Source: Symbiodinium natans
Taxonomy: Eukaryota; Sar; Dinophyceae; Suessiales; Symbiodiniaceae
Length of the DNA stretch: 64,000 nucleotides
Direction: 5' to 3'
NCBI GenBank assembly: GCA_905221605.1
Contig: CAJNDS010001180.1
Location: 62,001-126,000 of the forward strand
Shown here piece by piece: positions 32,431-43,091 of this stretch. Position 1 is the stretch's first letter, and every line of letters starts with the position of its first letter. The notes beneath the pieces are model-generated. The model worked only from the letters and a program-made list of their open reading frames with translations. It had not been told where the DNA came from and searched no databases. The translations under genes and the position numbers were made by a program.

Positions 32431-33054
32431 ATGGATGACGGAGAAGGAAAACTCCGGAGGAGCTTGGTATCCTGCTTGGCTTACGCGCTGCGTCTTTCTT
32501 CTAAGTTGGGATGCGCTTCCGCCACTCCAAAGCTGAATCAGGTGCTGCGAGAACTGGTTGAAGACTCCACCGGAAAACCAAAACGAAAAATCAGCCTGTT
32601 CGAGGGACTGAACCTTCAGGAATCGGATGAGGCCGTGCGCAGCTCCCAGACTTGTTCCCGGGAAAGCCATCAGAGCGTCAAGGCTTGTCATGTGAGCACT
32701 CAGACATATGAAGAACCAATCTCCGAACGACAATGCAAAGCTCTCGTGCAGAGATACGAGGAGGCTCTTCAGACGGTCATTCGGGAAGTGACTGACTTTG
32801 ATCGCAGACTTTTAGTGCAGGAACGTGCTGCACCATCGGAAGTTACTTCACGAACCTCAGGGTCAGATCAATCCATGATACCACCACGTGCGGGTCAACC
32901 CACCGTTCGACATGGTTCGTTCAATTATCTCCGTGAGAGTGAGCCTGCCTTCCAGCCTGAGTCTATACAAATTCTACGGAATCAGCACAGAGCACAGCGC
33001 CTCGCACTCAAGGAAGAACGTAGGCGCATCCGTGCAGGTTTGTCTGTTGCTTAA
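32431..33054 (+). CDS. Intronless 207-codon open frame, hypothetical protein
   Basis: Starts with ATG in GCTGCCATGG and runs to TAA at 33052-33054 with no splice signals needed, unusual for this window. The protein is hydrophilic and helical-looking: N-terminal MDDGEGKLRRSLVSCLAY, a Ser/Thr-rich middle, and a charged C-terminus ending KEERRRIRAGLSVA. No domain was recognised. The sequence GGCTACGGCTCAAG at about 32364-32377 ends like the dinoflagellate spliced leader (GGCTCAAG), so a retroposed mRNA is possible, but the match is short. Confidence 0.65.
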   Translation: MDDGEGKLRRSLVSCLAYALRLSSKLGCASATPKLNQVLRELVEDSTGKPKRKISLFEGLNLQESDEAVRSSQTCSRESHQSVKACHVSTQTYEEPISERQCKALVQRYEEALQTVIREVTDFDRRLLVQERAAPSEVTSRTSGSDQSMIPPRAGQPTVRHGSFNYLRESEPAFQPESIQILRNQHRAQRLALKEERRRIRAGLSVA

Positions 33055-34693
33055 GCCTGGATGCAAGCATCAGGGCTTTTTGCATGTCAGCCTCGGTCAA
33101 GAATAATTATTGAGGTCTGGAGACTGGCTAGACCTTCAGCCCAGTAGCAAAAGGGTTCTTCACTGATTCAGCAAACTGTGAAGATTGAGTCACCATGTGA
33201 CAGAAACACAGGAAGTCCCCTAAAACCAAACCCTCCCAAAAAGAAGGAACAAGAAGAAAATAAATTAAAGGGACGCAGCCGTAAGGGAGCTGCCCAGATT
33301 ATAAGCTTCTAGGGCTTAAACAGGGCCTCCCTCACCCATGTATGTATACGATCCTTATTTAGGGCGCAAGAGAGGGCCCTAAACCCTAAACCCTAAATCA
33401 GAATCCCCTTAAGAGGCCACCCTGCCCCCCAAGGTGAGATCCATCTGGCCCCGGAGGTGACGTGAGCTGGGGCCGAAGGGTCCTGAAGCCCCGAAATGAG
33501 AGTTTTCCAGCAAGTTCAGGGAACCCTAAACCCTAAGCCCTAAACCCTAAACCCTGTAGACTTCAAGATCTTGCAACTTGGCTACCTCTGAGTTGAGGTG
33601 TTGAAGTTGCTTGCACAGAAATTCCCGGAATTTCTGGAAGGCTTTTGAACTGTTTCCTCCAGACATTGGAGGCTGGTGCTGTCTGATGACACCCTTGACC
33701 TTGAGGTATACAAAACCACAAACTGTGCTTTTGATTGCTATTAATAGTCACGAAACATACTACGACAAAAATCCATGAGATCTACGTATTCCGTACTACC
33801 TGCTACCTGCTGACTACTGCCACTACTGCTACTACTTGCATGTTCATGGGTAGATAGAACCCCAATTATGACTGCACTTATCAGCCCCCTAAGTCCCCTA
33901 AACAGGTTACAAGTGCAGCCATACTTGGGGCTACAAGTACCCATGAACCTAGTACTGCTACTACTGCTACTGCTCCTGCTGCTGCGGGTACTGCTACTGC
34001 TGCTACTGCCACTAGCTACTGCTACGAATTATGACTGCACTTATCAGCCCGCTAAGTCCCCTAAACAAGTTACAAGTACAGTTCTGATTGGGGCTTTAAG
34101 TACCCATGAACCTAGTACTGCTACGACTGCTACTGCTCCTGCTACTGCTGCTACTGCCACGAGCTACTACTGCTACTGCTACGAATTATTTCGACAACTG
34201 CCAGTTACTATGAATTGCTGTCACTTATTTCTATTCTTAGTTCATCTGGTATTATCATTTCAAGTTGTATTATTGCTCCTACTTCTTCTTTTGCTGCTAC
34301 TCGTACTAGACTAGTAATGAGATTTATCATTGCTGCATTGGTCGTATAGTTTAAGTGTCGTATAGCAGATCTGTGCAGAGTGATCCTTCTTTACCCTTCA
34401 TTGAGTACCCAACGTGATCATCAGATGCACAGCCCTCGTAGTGTGCCGACAGGCCAGGGATGCGCTTGTCATGCTTTCATGCGTTTATCTTCATTCTCGT
34501 CCTCCTTTTTGGCCTTTATGCAATCAGCAACGAGCACTTTGAGACTGGCCGAACCTGAATCAAGAATTCAAAGCCTCGACTAGACTTCGGGAGATTCTCT
34601 GCAGGAAGTAAATCGCAGCCCTGGGTGTCTTGCTGCTACTTGTGCTAGAAAGCAGCTGTCGACACAAGGTGGCAAGCCTCTTCACCTCTACAG
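33055..34693. other. Repeat-rich stretch without recognised gene
   Basis: CCCTAAA blocks at 33379-33398 and 33522-33557, then a large tandem repeat at 33864-34190. Open frames over the tandem repeat are low-complexity Leu/Thr/Ala and not convincing. Confidence 0.5.
33864..34190 (+). repeat. Tandem duplication, about 163 bp, with CTA/CTG triplets
   Basis: Two copies beginning AATTATGACTGCACTTATCA (33864 and 34027) and a third start at 34184. Each ends in a run of ACTGCTACTGCT-type triplets. Confidence 0.85.
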
Positions 34694-34778
34694 GCGGGTG
34701 AGCCAAGCCCGAAATGTGAGATCCCAGCCGCCTTCGAATAACCCAACTCTTCGACGCAGTTCTTTTGGAGTCCTGAAG
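34694..34778 (+). CDS. Exon, unidentified
   Basis: Acceptor CACCTCTACAG|G, donor GAAG|GTACAC, 85 nt, frame RVSQARNVRSQPPSNNPT then LRRSSFGVLK. A second open frame (34786-35055) starts at ACCATGG right after the donor with MATQQLCELPPLGTRQRI and may be an exon or a gene start. Confidence 0.5.
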
Positions 34779-35055
34779 GTACACCATGGCCACCCAACAG
34801 TTATGCGAACTACCACCTCTTGGCACAAGGCAGCGAATTCAGCGAATGTTTCAGGATGTTTCAGGTGCAGATGCCCCAGCTAAGGTGATCGCAGCCAAAA
34901 AAGTGCTCGTGATACTTGCGTGCGCGTGGGTCCAGCGCATGTGGGGATGTAAGCTCAGGGGTGTCAGCCTGGCTGGGACGGATTGCGTTTTAGATGGTTC
35001 GCTTGATGTTGTGATCTTCATAAAGGGAACCATAAAGTCTCTAAGCTTCTGCTGA

Positions 35056-35670
35056 TTAGGGTTTCCGACTATATAAAGAAAACGAGTTCACCCTTCTTCA
35101 TGCAGCTGTTTCTGGTTTCGGCGCCGGTGGGCGTTCGTGCCTAGGAAGCCTGTCAGGGTGCCCCGGCCGCAGGTTGCAGGAGGGGGCGGGGTTTGATCAA
35201 ATTCTGGAGGCATTTCTGTCGGCTTCTAGATATGTTATTGAAGAGCAGGAAAAGGGCGAATAGGTTTGAGAAGCCACATGCATGAGTTCCGCACAACGGT
35301 AGAGACTTCGGTTGTCCTCCGGTAGTTCGGATTCTTGTGGCTAGTGGTAGTCTAGGTAGTCAAGCTTCCTCCATACCTGGGGCATGCGAAGCCCACCCGA
35401 AACCAGCATTCTGGCAGTGAATCACACTTCTACACAGCCAAAAGAAAGCAAGCCGGCCAGCTACCAGTAGGCAAGTTGCGTTGATGCCACATGTCCCGGC
35501 TTCAATCGCAAGCAGGGCCACAGATCCCGCAGTTCATTCAACCGCCTCTTGAAGTGTAGGATGAACGAAGGCCTGGACTTTCTTTAGTAGTCGGGTATGG
35601 GTTTGGGCCTTAGGGATGTTTACGGTTTCCGGATTGCAAGAAAGGGTGGGGAGTTAGAAGCCTGTTGCAG
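35056..35670. other. No recognised feature
   Basis: Unique sequence without array, clear exon or long open frame; probably intronic or intergenic. Confidence 0.5.
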
Positions 35671-35810
35671 GAATAGAGTTGGATCAATGTCTTGGGAAGC
35701 TTGAGATGTTTGAAGCAGAAAACAGGGCCTGGATTCCAGCATTCACACTTGAAGTGGAAGAAACATTAAACTCCCATGGGCCCCTGTCAAACGCAGAAAG
35801 GGAGTTTGTG
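35671..35810 (+). CDS. Exon, unidentified
   Basis: Acceptor CTGTTGCAG|G, 140 nt, donor GTG|GTAGGG. Frame IELDQCLGKLEMFEAENR, then AWIPAFTLEVEETLNSHG and PLSNAEREFV. Strong coding composition, no family recognised. Confidence 0.6.
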
Positions 35811-37934
35811 GTAGGGCCCCCCCCCTCCCCCCCACATGGCCCACACCCACCCCAGTTGTCCTGAAGTGTGGAAGCTCAGCTGAGGATTCTGTCACAACCG
35901 GTGACTACCTGGGCCGGTGCTACCTCTTCCTGTGGCTCGCTTCGCGATGAGATGGCTTCACAATTATTGTCATTCCTATTCTTCTTCGCTACACCGCGAA
36001 GAGAGAAGAGAGAGATGTATATGTTGATGTTGTTTATGTTTTGTTTGGTGGCTGGTGGTTGGTGAGCGGTGCAGAAATGTTGATGAAGTTCAGAAATCCT
36101 GGCAGCTGGGTTTGAGGGACAGGGTGTGGAGGTTCGAAGCGTTTTTGTTTCTCTGTTTTTTGAGCACAACCTTTATGATGGTTCCTAAGTCCTAATTACT
36201 TGCTGTTATGACCATGACTGCCGTTGTTCTGGCAGTGGTAGTCCGCCCGTCAGTTTTTTTGAAAGCTCTCGCAGCCGAGGGGTTGTTCATGGCAGTCGTT
36301 GTGGCGTGAGTCTTTCTCCAAGCTGTCAACGCGCCACCTTGTTTTTTTAAATCGTCATCCCGAAACTGTCGTCGGCTTACGGTTCGTGGTGCAGCTCAGG
36401 GGTAGGGCCACAACTTCTGGCTTGCGGCTTTTTTTTCAGAGGTTTGCATACGGGTGCACCCTGTGGGAGGCCTCGCATAGGCTATTCTGCTGCCAAGCGC
36501 GGCTGGGAGCAATCCCAGTCCCCGAGTGGCAGCGTACGAGTGGGAAGATTGACGAAACTCAAGGGGGGGGCTCACTTGCGCCCTAAGCCCTGAAGCCCAG
36601 GTGTCGCAGAGACAAGGAGCTCAGCGGTCAGGAGCCCTGTGAAGCGCTTCCTTTCGGACGTTTGTTTTTAGGCATTTTTTAGGTTCTGCTCCTTCCTCAT
36701 GAGCCTCGAATCGTCTGCCAAGGCATGTTGAGGCGCGCGCCGGCGCGCGCGAGCGCGCTTAAGCGTAACACTGGGGTCAGCGCAGCGCGGGGTAGAATCG
36801 GGTCCCGAAATCCCCTCCGCGAATCGTTCGAAAGTTCTTTGGGCCGATCCCGAATTCTGCAGAGAGAGAGAGAGAGATCCCGAGTTGTGAAATGATCATT
36901 AATAAGAACCAGAAACGAGGCCGGCGAACCGCTGTGAGGCCCGTGTTGTAGTTGGGGGAGAGCATGGGGGGTGTCATTATGAGGCCCTCTTCTGGAATCC
37001 TTGTAGGATCATACGACCCCAAACGCGCATAAGCCTCAAAACGCCGCAACCCTAAACTCCAAGGCGAACTCTCTGCTACGTTGGAACGGGCAGGGGCACA
37101 TGCGTGTTAAGGGGTGAGGAGGATTGATTCAGTGCTGAGCACCTGAGACACAACCAGAACTCCAGCGGCCCTTCACATCGACGGAGTTGAAAGAAAACTG
37201 CCCACGTCCATCCAAAACGGAGAATAACAAGCCTCGTGTGATGTGAACTCAGGACTTTGCCAGGCCATTCTGCCCTCTTTGTGGAACTGTGTAGCATTGC
37301 CCGATGACAAAAGACGCTCAGCCGCAGACTTGCAGGAGCATCTTCACGGCGAACACTTCGTGACAAACCACATCCCCCTGAACAGCACAGGACCAGCACC
37401 GGGTTGTAGAGCTGCGCCTCATTCGATGGACACTTTGCTGCTCCATTCTCCCGAAAGACATGGATCCTCTGTGTCAGTCGCTCCAGCGCAAACCACACTA
37501 AACCTGCTGGGTGGTCTGAGGCTCTCTAGGACAGCATAGACACTATTCTCACTATTCGCTATTCTTTTGCCGATCATCATGTACGATCGCGGAAAGGTAG
37601 GGGCAGCTTCTGTGCATGAACGGAGCATGCGCCTCAACTGGACACACACACAGACAAGTTCGCAGTGTTGGAATAGCCCTTTGGGCTCCGAGGCAGTTCG
37701 CGTGTCAGAAAACCCAACTATATCAGCAAGCAAGTCAGCATCAGAGCAGAAGTGGCAGAGTGCCGACTCTGCAAACACGAACTGTGGCTCCATAGGCCCA
37801 TAGGTCCTAGGCACGAGCTTGGCTTCCTTATCGCTGTTGCGATTAAGGTTATCATGGGCCCGGGCTGGCGAACCCTTTAAGGGTTTAGGGTTTAGGAATT
37901 AGGGTTTAGGGTTTCAAGTTTGGTGAGTCGTGCC
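35811..37934. other. No assigned exon
   Basis: Contains a C-rich run at about 35817-35830, a GC-rich GCGCGCGC block near 36735-36760, and TTTAGGG units at 37876-37915. The overlapping frames on both strands around 37076-37814 are not decidable by eye. Confidence 0.4.
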
Positions 37935-38022
37935 ATGGCGGACAATGTCGCCGGACATGAGCACGACTGGGACGGCTCAGCCACCGAAGAGTCCGAGGCA
38001 CGCTTGGGGTTGGTTTTAGCCC
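37935..38022 (+). CDS. Putative first exon of an unidentified gene
   Basis: ATG in TGCCATGG starts an acidic frame MADNVAGHEHDWDGSATE, then ESEARLGLVLAQYER. It ends where a family D element begins (GGGTCGGAATAAATTACT), which probably lies in the first intron. A TTTAGGG block ends 20 nt before the ATG. The exons at 38502 and 40825 have the same acidic character and may follow. Confidence 0.5.
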
Positions 38023-38032
38023 AGTATGAGAG

Positions 38033-38130
38033 GGGTCGGAATAAATTACTAATAGTATTCCCTTATGGTCCCTATATAAATATTCTATAGATAATCCCCA
38101 AACCCCTGCTCTAATGATTAAGGCCCCTAC
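38033..38130. mobile_element. Family D repeat element
   Basis: Shares GGGTCGGAATAAATTACT, CCCTTATGGTCCCTATATAA and ATCCCCAAACCC with 22369-22445. Non-coding. Confidence 0.6.
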
Positions 38131-38142
38131 ACTACGGTTTGG

Positions 38143-38283
38143 TGGTTTTCGAAATTAGGTACCTTGTTGGGGTCCCTATTTTAAGGCAGTTCTATAATAA
38201 TAATAATAATTATTATTATGATTCCTGTTTTTTGTTTTTATTTGGGAGTCTATTTTAGGGATCCCCTATTTTCGTCAACCCCC
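38143..38283. mobile_element. Family C/B-like inverted-repeat element with a TAA repeat inside
   Basis: Left arm GGTTTTCGAAATTAGGTACC, right arm GGGATCCCCTATTTTCGTCA followed by ACCCCC. The centre holds (TAA)n/(TTA)n (38192-38218), which is itself palindromic. Confidence 0.6.
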
Positions 38284-38501
38284 TTTCGGTTCAGGGCGGT
38301 CCTGTGCTCCACGGTGTGTGCTGCGTTCGGCTCGGCGAAGTCCGTTTTTGTTTTTGGACCTGTGGAGCTCAATTGCTTTGCAAGCCCTAAACCCTAAACC
38401 CTAAACCAGCGGAATCTGATTTTGAACGTTGATGTTGGGGCGCTCTGAAAGCTCGGTCTCAGAAGCGTGCCCTTAGACACTGAAACACGAGCCACGCCCA
38501 G

Positions 38502-38576
38502 TCTTTCGACTCGGCCACGCAGATTGAACTTGAAGATCACTTGCCACCCGACCTGCAAGAGACGATCTTTCGGGAG
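38502..38576 (+). CDS. Exon, unidentified
   Basis: Acceptor CACGCCCAG, 75 nt in phase zero at both ends, frame SFDSATQIELEDHLPPD then LQETIFRE, donor GTTTGC. A CCCTAAA block (38384-38408) lies upstream. Confidence 0.6.
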
Positions 38577-38992
38577 GTTTGCTAGCGAGGGTTTTGCTTG
38601 GGCACCTTTCTCCAGCGCCCGCTACTTGTGTCAGTCTGCTTTGGCTCTGCTTGGGGATGGAAGGTTGAGAGTTCAAAATGGATCGCCTCCCTTCCGCTGC
38701 GAGAACACACGTATTGCCACAAGTGTATCGCAGCTTGCTGGACCATGGCTCAAATCAGGCATCTGCAGCCCGTTACCCTTAAGAAATCCCGACTGTAGCC
38801 CATGGCCTTCTGCCAAAAACCAGCACGGCTTTGGCTTTAACTTGTTCCTAAGCCGAACTTGCCGTAACCCTGCGCCGGGCACGTCGCACATGCAGCCGCA
38901 CGCAACTGCCAGACACAGCGCGGTGGCAAGATGTTCCGCAAGCCATCCCAACAGACATGACCAGCAGAAGTCTCTGAGCCCGAGCCAAAATT

Positions 38993-39097
38993 GGGGTTTA
39001 CGAAATTGGGGGGGGCCCCTAAATTCTGGACCCAGATAGTAGGAATCCCCTTCTAGGATCCCCTTATGATAAGGACCCCTACCATCGTAAACCCCCC
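38993..39097. mobile_element. Family C inverted-repeat element
   Basis: Left GGGGTTTACGAAATTGGGG, interior GATAGTAGGAATCCCC and CTTATGATAAGGACCCC, right ATCGTAAACCCCCC. Confidence 0.7.
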
Positions 39098-39239
39098 TTA
39101 AAATCTCACACCCGTGGCGTTCCAGACTCGAACGCAACGCGTGGGCCCATGCTCGCCGCGCACCAGCGTCGCCTGCCATGGCCTGCCAGCTGCGAGCGCT
39201 ATGGGTCTTCCACATGGAGTCGGAGGTCTTTAAAAAGCC

Positions 39240-39371
39240 CCCCCAAAGTATGTAAAAGAATCGCCCAAAACATCCTCAAGCCCATAAAAAGGCCCATGGT
39301 AAGCCCACCCCCCCCCAAGTATGTAAAAGAATCGCCAAAAACATCCTCAAGCCCATAAAAAGGCCCATGGT
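39240..39371 (+). repeat. Tandem duplication, 71-bp period
   Basis: AAGTATGTAAAAGAATCG and CATCCTCAAGCCCATAAAAA recur at 39246 and 39317. The flanks CCCCCCAAAGTATG and CATGCTTTGGGGGG are inverted. Confidence 0.8.
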
Positions 39372-39786
39372 TTTGACATGCTTTGGGGGGTTTAGGTACA
39401 GCCCAGCGTCGGAAGTGTGGGAATTTCTTTTGCTAGGGCCCCTCCATCTCCTGATAGGTTCGAATTCTCCCAAGCCAGATACGGGATTGCATTGAAGTTT
39501 AGCTTCGCCGGTCATGTCTGTTATCCACATGAAAGTTTAGCTTTCCCGAGCTTGAGGACAAAGGTTGAGGAGTGGGGGGGGGGGGGGGGGGACTCTTTTC
39601 AAGTTTTCGGAGCGGTTTCAGGTTTCCAGGGGAGGATCCTAGGAAGCCCTAGTACAGGTGCCGTTCGTAATAGCAACGGGGAACCTTTTTTGGCATGTCT
39701 TTGTCCCAAAATAAAGGAACCGCAAGTTTGACAACCTCCTATATGCCGGATGCGTACTGAACGTCTGATCTTTCTGTGATGAGGGG

Positions 39787-39916
39787 TACTTCTCAAAATA
39801 GGGGTACCCCGTTTATACCCCAAATAGAATCGAGTCCCCCTTCACCCTAAACCCTAAACCCTTAAATGGGACCCCCCCAAAAGGGTACCCCTCTCTCTCT
39901 CTCGCTCTCTCTCTCG

Positions 39917-39965
<49 letters not shown>

Positions 39966-39970
39966 ACTCC
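39787..39970. mobile_element. Family B element interrupted by CCCTAAA and (CT)n
   Basis: Left arm TTCTCAAAATAGGGGTACCC, then CCCTAAACCCTAAACCC in the centre, right arm CCCCCCAAAAGGGTACCCCT, then about 70 nt of CTCTCTCTCG repeats before CGGAAACTCC. Confidence 0.65.
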
Positions 39971-40824
39971 AAGAAGAATAAGCGGGTGCCAGGTGCGACT
40001 CCTCACCAGCCGCCGCTTCCCCACTGTGGAGCTGCGGGGATGTTTTAGGGGTTAGGGTTTTGGGTTTAGGGTTTAGGGGTTAGGGTTTTGGGTTTAGGGT
40101 CTTGTTGTCTTTGGGAGCGCTGATCTTCTACCTGCCTCTGCAGGTATACTCACCTGAGCCACGCTAAAAGCCATGCAAAGTCATGGGAGCTGTCCTTGCT
40201 TCGGACTTTAAGTTCTTTGGGGGGAGCTACCTTGCGTATGAGGGGAGCCCAAATTCAGGACCCCTGAGCCCAAAACCCTAAACCCCCCGAAACCCTCTCT
40301 GCTTGACTCAAGAGAAACTTCACAGGAGCGCAAGCTTCAGCGGCTGCAAGGTCGCGCAGAAGCCTGGGTTCGTGTTAAGGAACTTTATAAGTGATCGTCA
40401 CAGGGTTCTGTGTAGGGATGGTAAATTTTTGTTAACAACCAAACCGCAGCAGATCTCAGGCAAAACAAGGTCCCAGAGAAAAGTCGGTCCTCTCACCCCC
40501 TGGCCAGGCAGCAGCCATGTGCCGCTTCCCTGCGATGAAGACATCAGCCACCTTTTCGTGTCAGAGGCTGGGACCGTATCAGAATGTATCAAAAGGGCAC
40601 TTTACTGGGGGTATTCAGAATGACTTCAAACACCACTGGGACCTTCTAAAAGATGTTGGGAGAGGGGCAGTAAAGGTCGGCCACAAGCAAGGTGAGCACG
40701 TGATGACGCAGTGTTCTATTGCAACTAGTGCTCCCGAGGCTAGTAAGTGTTGCGCTGCGCGACAAACTCGGACAAAAGAGTAAGCCCTAAACTTCCTAAA
40801 CCCTAAACCCTAAGCTCCGAAAAG

Positions 40825-40892
40825 GTTCTGGAGGAGGAGGAGGACCACAGCCTTCCGGCAGATCTACCAGCGCCATTCCACGAGGCGCTCAG
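40825..40892 (+). CDS. Exon framed by CCCTAAA and TTTAGGG arrays
   Basis: CCCTAAA repeats end about 15 nt before the acceptor GAAAAG|G. 68 nt read VLEEEEDHSLPADLPAPF then HEAL, and the intron opens with GTTTAGGG. Probably in the same gene as 37935 and 38502 by composition only. Confidence 0.6.
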
Positions 40893-41345
40893 GTTTAGGG
40901 TTTACGGTTTACGGTTTAGGGTTTAGTGTTTAGGAATTAGGGTTTAGGGTTTAGGGAAGAAACAGCAACCGAGGTGTTCACGTGTGGGGTTCAGTAGGCT
41001 CATGCTGGCAGAGAGCTCAAAACGGGGTTGAGAATTTAGTTCCCTAAACCCTAAGCCCTAAACCCTAAACCTGAAACCCTCAACCCTAAACCCTAACTAA
41101 ACCCTAAACCCAACTTCCTGCCGTCAGGAAGCAGTTTTGCTGCTTGAAGTTTCGTGAAGTTTTATGCGCTGTGGCCCTTGCAGTCGACAGTCCAAACCAC
41201 CAGACTTCACAAGCTTTTAACGTAGCACCATGCCAGGCGCGTGTCTTGGTTCTTGGTTTAGGGATTTAGGGGTTTAGAGTTTAGGGGTTTTAGGGGTCTT
41301 AGGGGTTTTAGGGTTTTAGGGTTTAGGGTTTAGGGTTTAGGGTTA
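40893..41345 (+). repeat. TTTAGGG, CCCTAAA, then TTTAGGG arrays
   Basis: T-oriented 40893-40960, C-oriented 41042-41110, T-oriented degenerate 41255-41345. The unique segments between them hold no clear exon. Confidence 0.8.
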
Positions 41346-41780
41346 GGCCGTGACACCCCCAAGAAACTCAGCGACGGAGAAATCTTGAGGACTTCCATCA
41401 AGGGTCCTTCAGCTGGGATGCCATGGAGGACGTCTTGGGAGCTGCGACTTGTAGCAGTTCTGTTATGTCAGAGTGCTGATGGTCGCCGACACCGAGTGGC
41501 TTAGGTCAAGCGCAGCAAAGCTCGAAGCTAGAGTTAGAATCGATGGGGGGGACTACAGGGAGCATCAGAGTGTTGGGCACGGCGATCTGGAGAGCGGCAT
41601 GAGGGTGGTCTTTCATCGTGGGGCACGTCGATGTACAAGAGAACCGTTTGTTAAGTGGGACAGACAGTGCTTCATACAGGCGGTGTATCAGACTTCTTGC
41701 CGGTGGTCTTGAGGTCACTTCCAAGGGTTTGCGGCGAGTGCTCAAACCCTAAACCCTACAGGCCCTGCGACAAACTCTAG

Positions 41781-41784
41781 AATG

Positions 41785-41834
<50 letters not shown>

Positions 41835-41855
41835 CATATATATATATATATAAAT
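41781..41855. repeat. (TA)n(TG)n(TA)n microsatellite
   Basis: Dinucleotide repeats of about 75 bp. Confidence 0.9.
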
Positions 41856-41927
41856 GTGCTGGGTTTATGCTTTTTACACCTCTGTGTAGCCGCAAACACG
41901 AACCCTAGGCACAAAAATCAAAAACTA

Positions 41928-42965
41928 TGAACCTTATTACCCCTAAACCCTATTAACCCTAAACCCTATACTCCCCAAACCCTAACCCTCGGCAATGAGA
42001 CCTACTAACCCTCAACCCCCAAAAAATCCTTTGACCCTAACCCACGGCAAAAAAAACAAAACAAACAACATAACGCAGACCCTATCAACCCGAAACCCTA
42101 ACCCATAACCCATGTGGGGGGAGAAAACAAAAACAACAAGAAACCATGAACCCTAAACCCTATATACACTAAACCCGGGGCCTATCGAAAACAAAAAGCA
42201 AGCTGTAAGCCCTATGCAGAAACAACCCTATACTCTATAAACCCTGAACCATAACCCTCGCCCCAACCGACCCCTGCCTGTGCGAGTGCGAGAGTCGAAA
42301 CCCTAACCCACGGAGGAGAAAAAAAGAAGCCATAAACCCTACTAACCGTAGACCCAGTAACCTCAACCCACGGAGGGAAAAAAAGGAAAGAACAACTATA
42401 AACCCTTTTAACCCTAAACCAAAATACTAATTAAGTCAAAACCCTAGCCCTCGGCACAAAACAAAAACAAATTCAGATAACCTACAAAACCGATTGACCC
42501 TCAACGACCCTGTTCCCTTTTACTCTTATAAGCCCTTAACCCTAACCCTCGGCAAAACAAGACGATAAACCCCATAAACCCTCGGCAACAAAAACCATAA
42601 ACCCTGTAAAAACCCTGCAAACCCTATTAGCACCCTATAAACCCTATCAAAGTTCCAGATATTTTCTTAACCCTCTAGAAACCCCATGAAAACCCTATTA
42701 AACCCGATTATTAAACTCCCACAAGCCCCAGTAAAACACTAAACACAAAACGATAAGAAATCCAGATCAACCCTACTGAAACCCCTATAAGCCCCCAGTA
42801 AAACCCGAAGAAGTATTACGAACCCTAGCAGCCCCATTAAAACCCAATAAACCCCATGAGAACCCCTATAAACCCTCGTTAACACCCTAAGAATTACTTG
42901 CAAAAACCTTTAAAAGCCTATAAACACCCTGTCAAACTCCTATAAACCCCCATGAAACCCTAAGA
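41928..42965 (+). repeat. 1-kb A/C-rich degenerate telomeric tract
   Basis: Strand-asymmetric, G-poor sequence made of AACCCTATAAACCC-like words with variants AACCCTCGGCA and A-rich spacers (AAAACAAAAACAA). It is immediately followed by an exon (42984) and then TTTAGGG arrays (43092). Confidence 0.75.
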
Positions 42966-42983
42966 AATCTTGCGAAGAAGTAG

Positions 42984-43019
42984 GAGTCGCGGATGGAGAA
43001 GCTCTGGCCCCTGGGCCCG
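42984..43019 (+). CDS. 36-nt exon between a C-rich tract and TTTAGGG arrays
   Basis: Acceptor GAAGTAG|G, frame ESRMEKLWPLGP, donor GTGACG; phase zero at both ends. Unidentified. Confidence 0.4.
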
Positions 43020-43091
43020 GTGACGGCGCTGATGTTCCACGGCCCGACAGCTCTTTTACTTAGGCCAAGAGAGGGGTAGTTGAAGCCTTTT

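Larger units (their letters stand above)
38577..40824. other. Intron-like, repeat-rich region with possible exons
   Basis: Holds a family C element (38993-39097), a 71-bp tandem duplication (39240-39371), a long G run, a family B element disrupted by arrays (39787-39970), TTTAGGG blocks (40046-40100) and a coding-like block at about 40310-40390 (SQERKLQRLQGRAEAWVR). Confidence 0.45.

Noticed and set aside
33868-34314. 148-codon Leu/Thr-rich frame
   Set aside because: It is the translation of a 163-bp tandem repeat with triplet runs.
38467-39215. Long overlapping frames (190 and 180 codons) on opposite strands
   Set aside because: Only the 38502-38576 part, in a different frame, has splice sites and coding composition; the long frames run through a family C element.
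41928-42965. CRISPR-like array
   Set aside because: The repeats are degenerate telomeric words with no constant repeat length or unique spacers.
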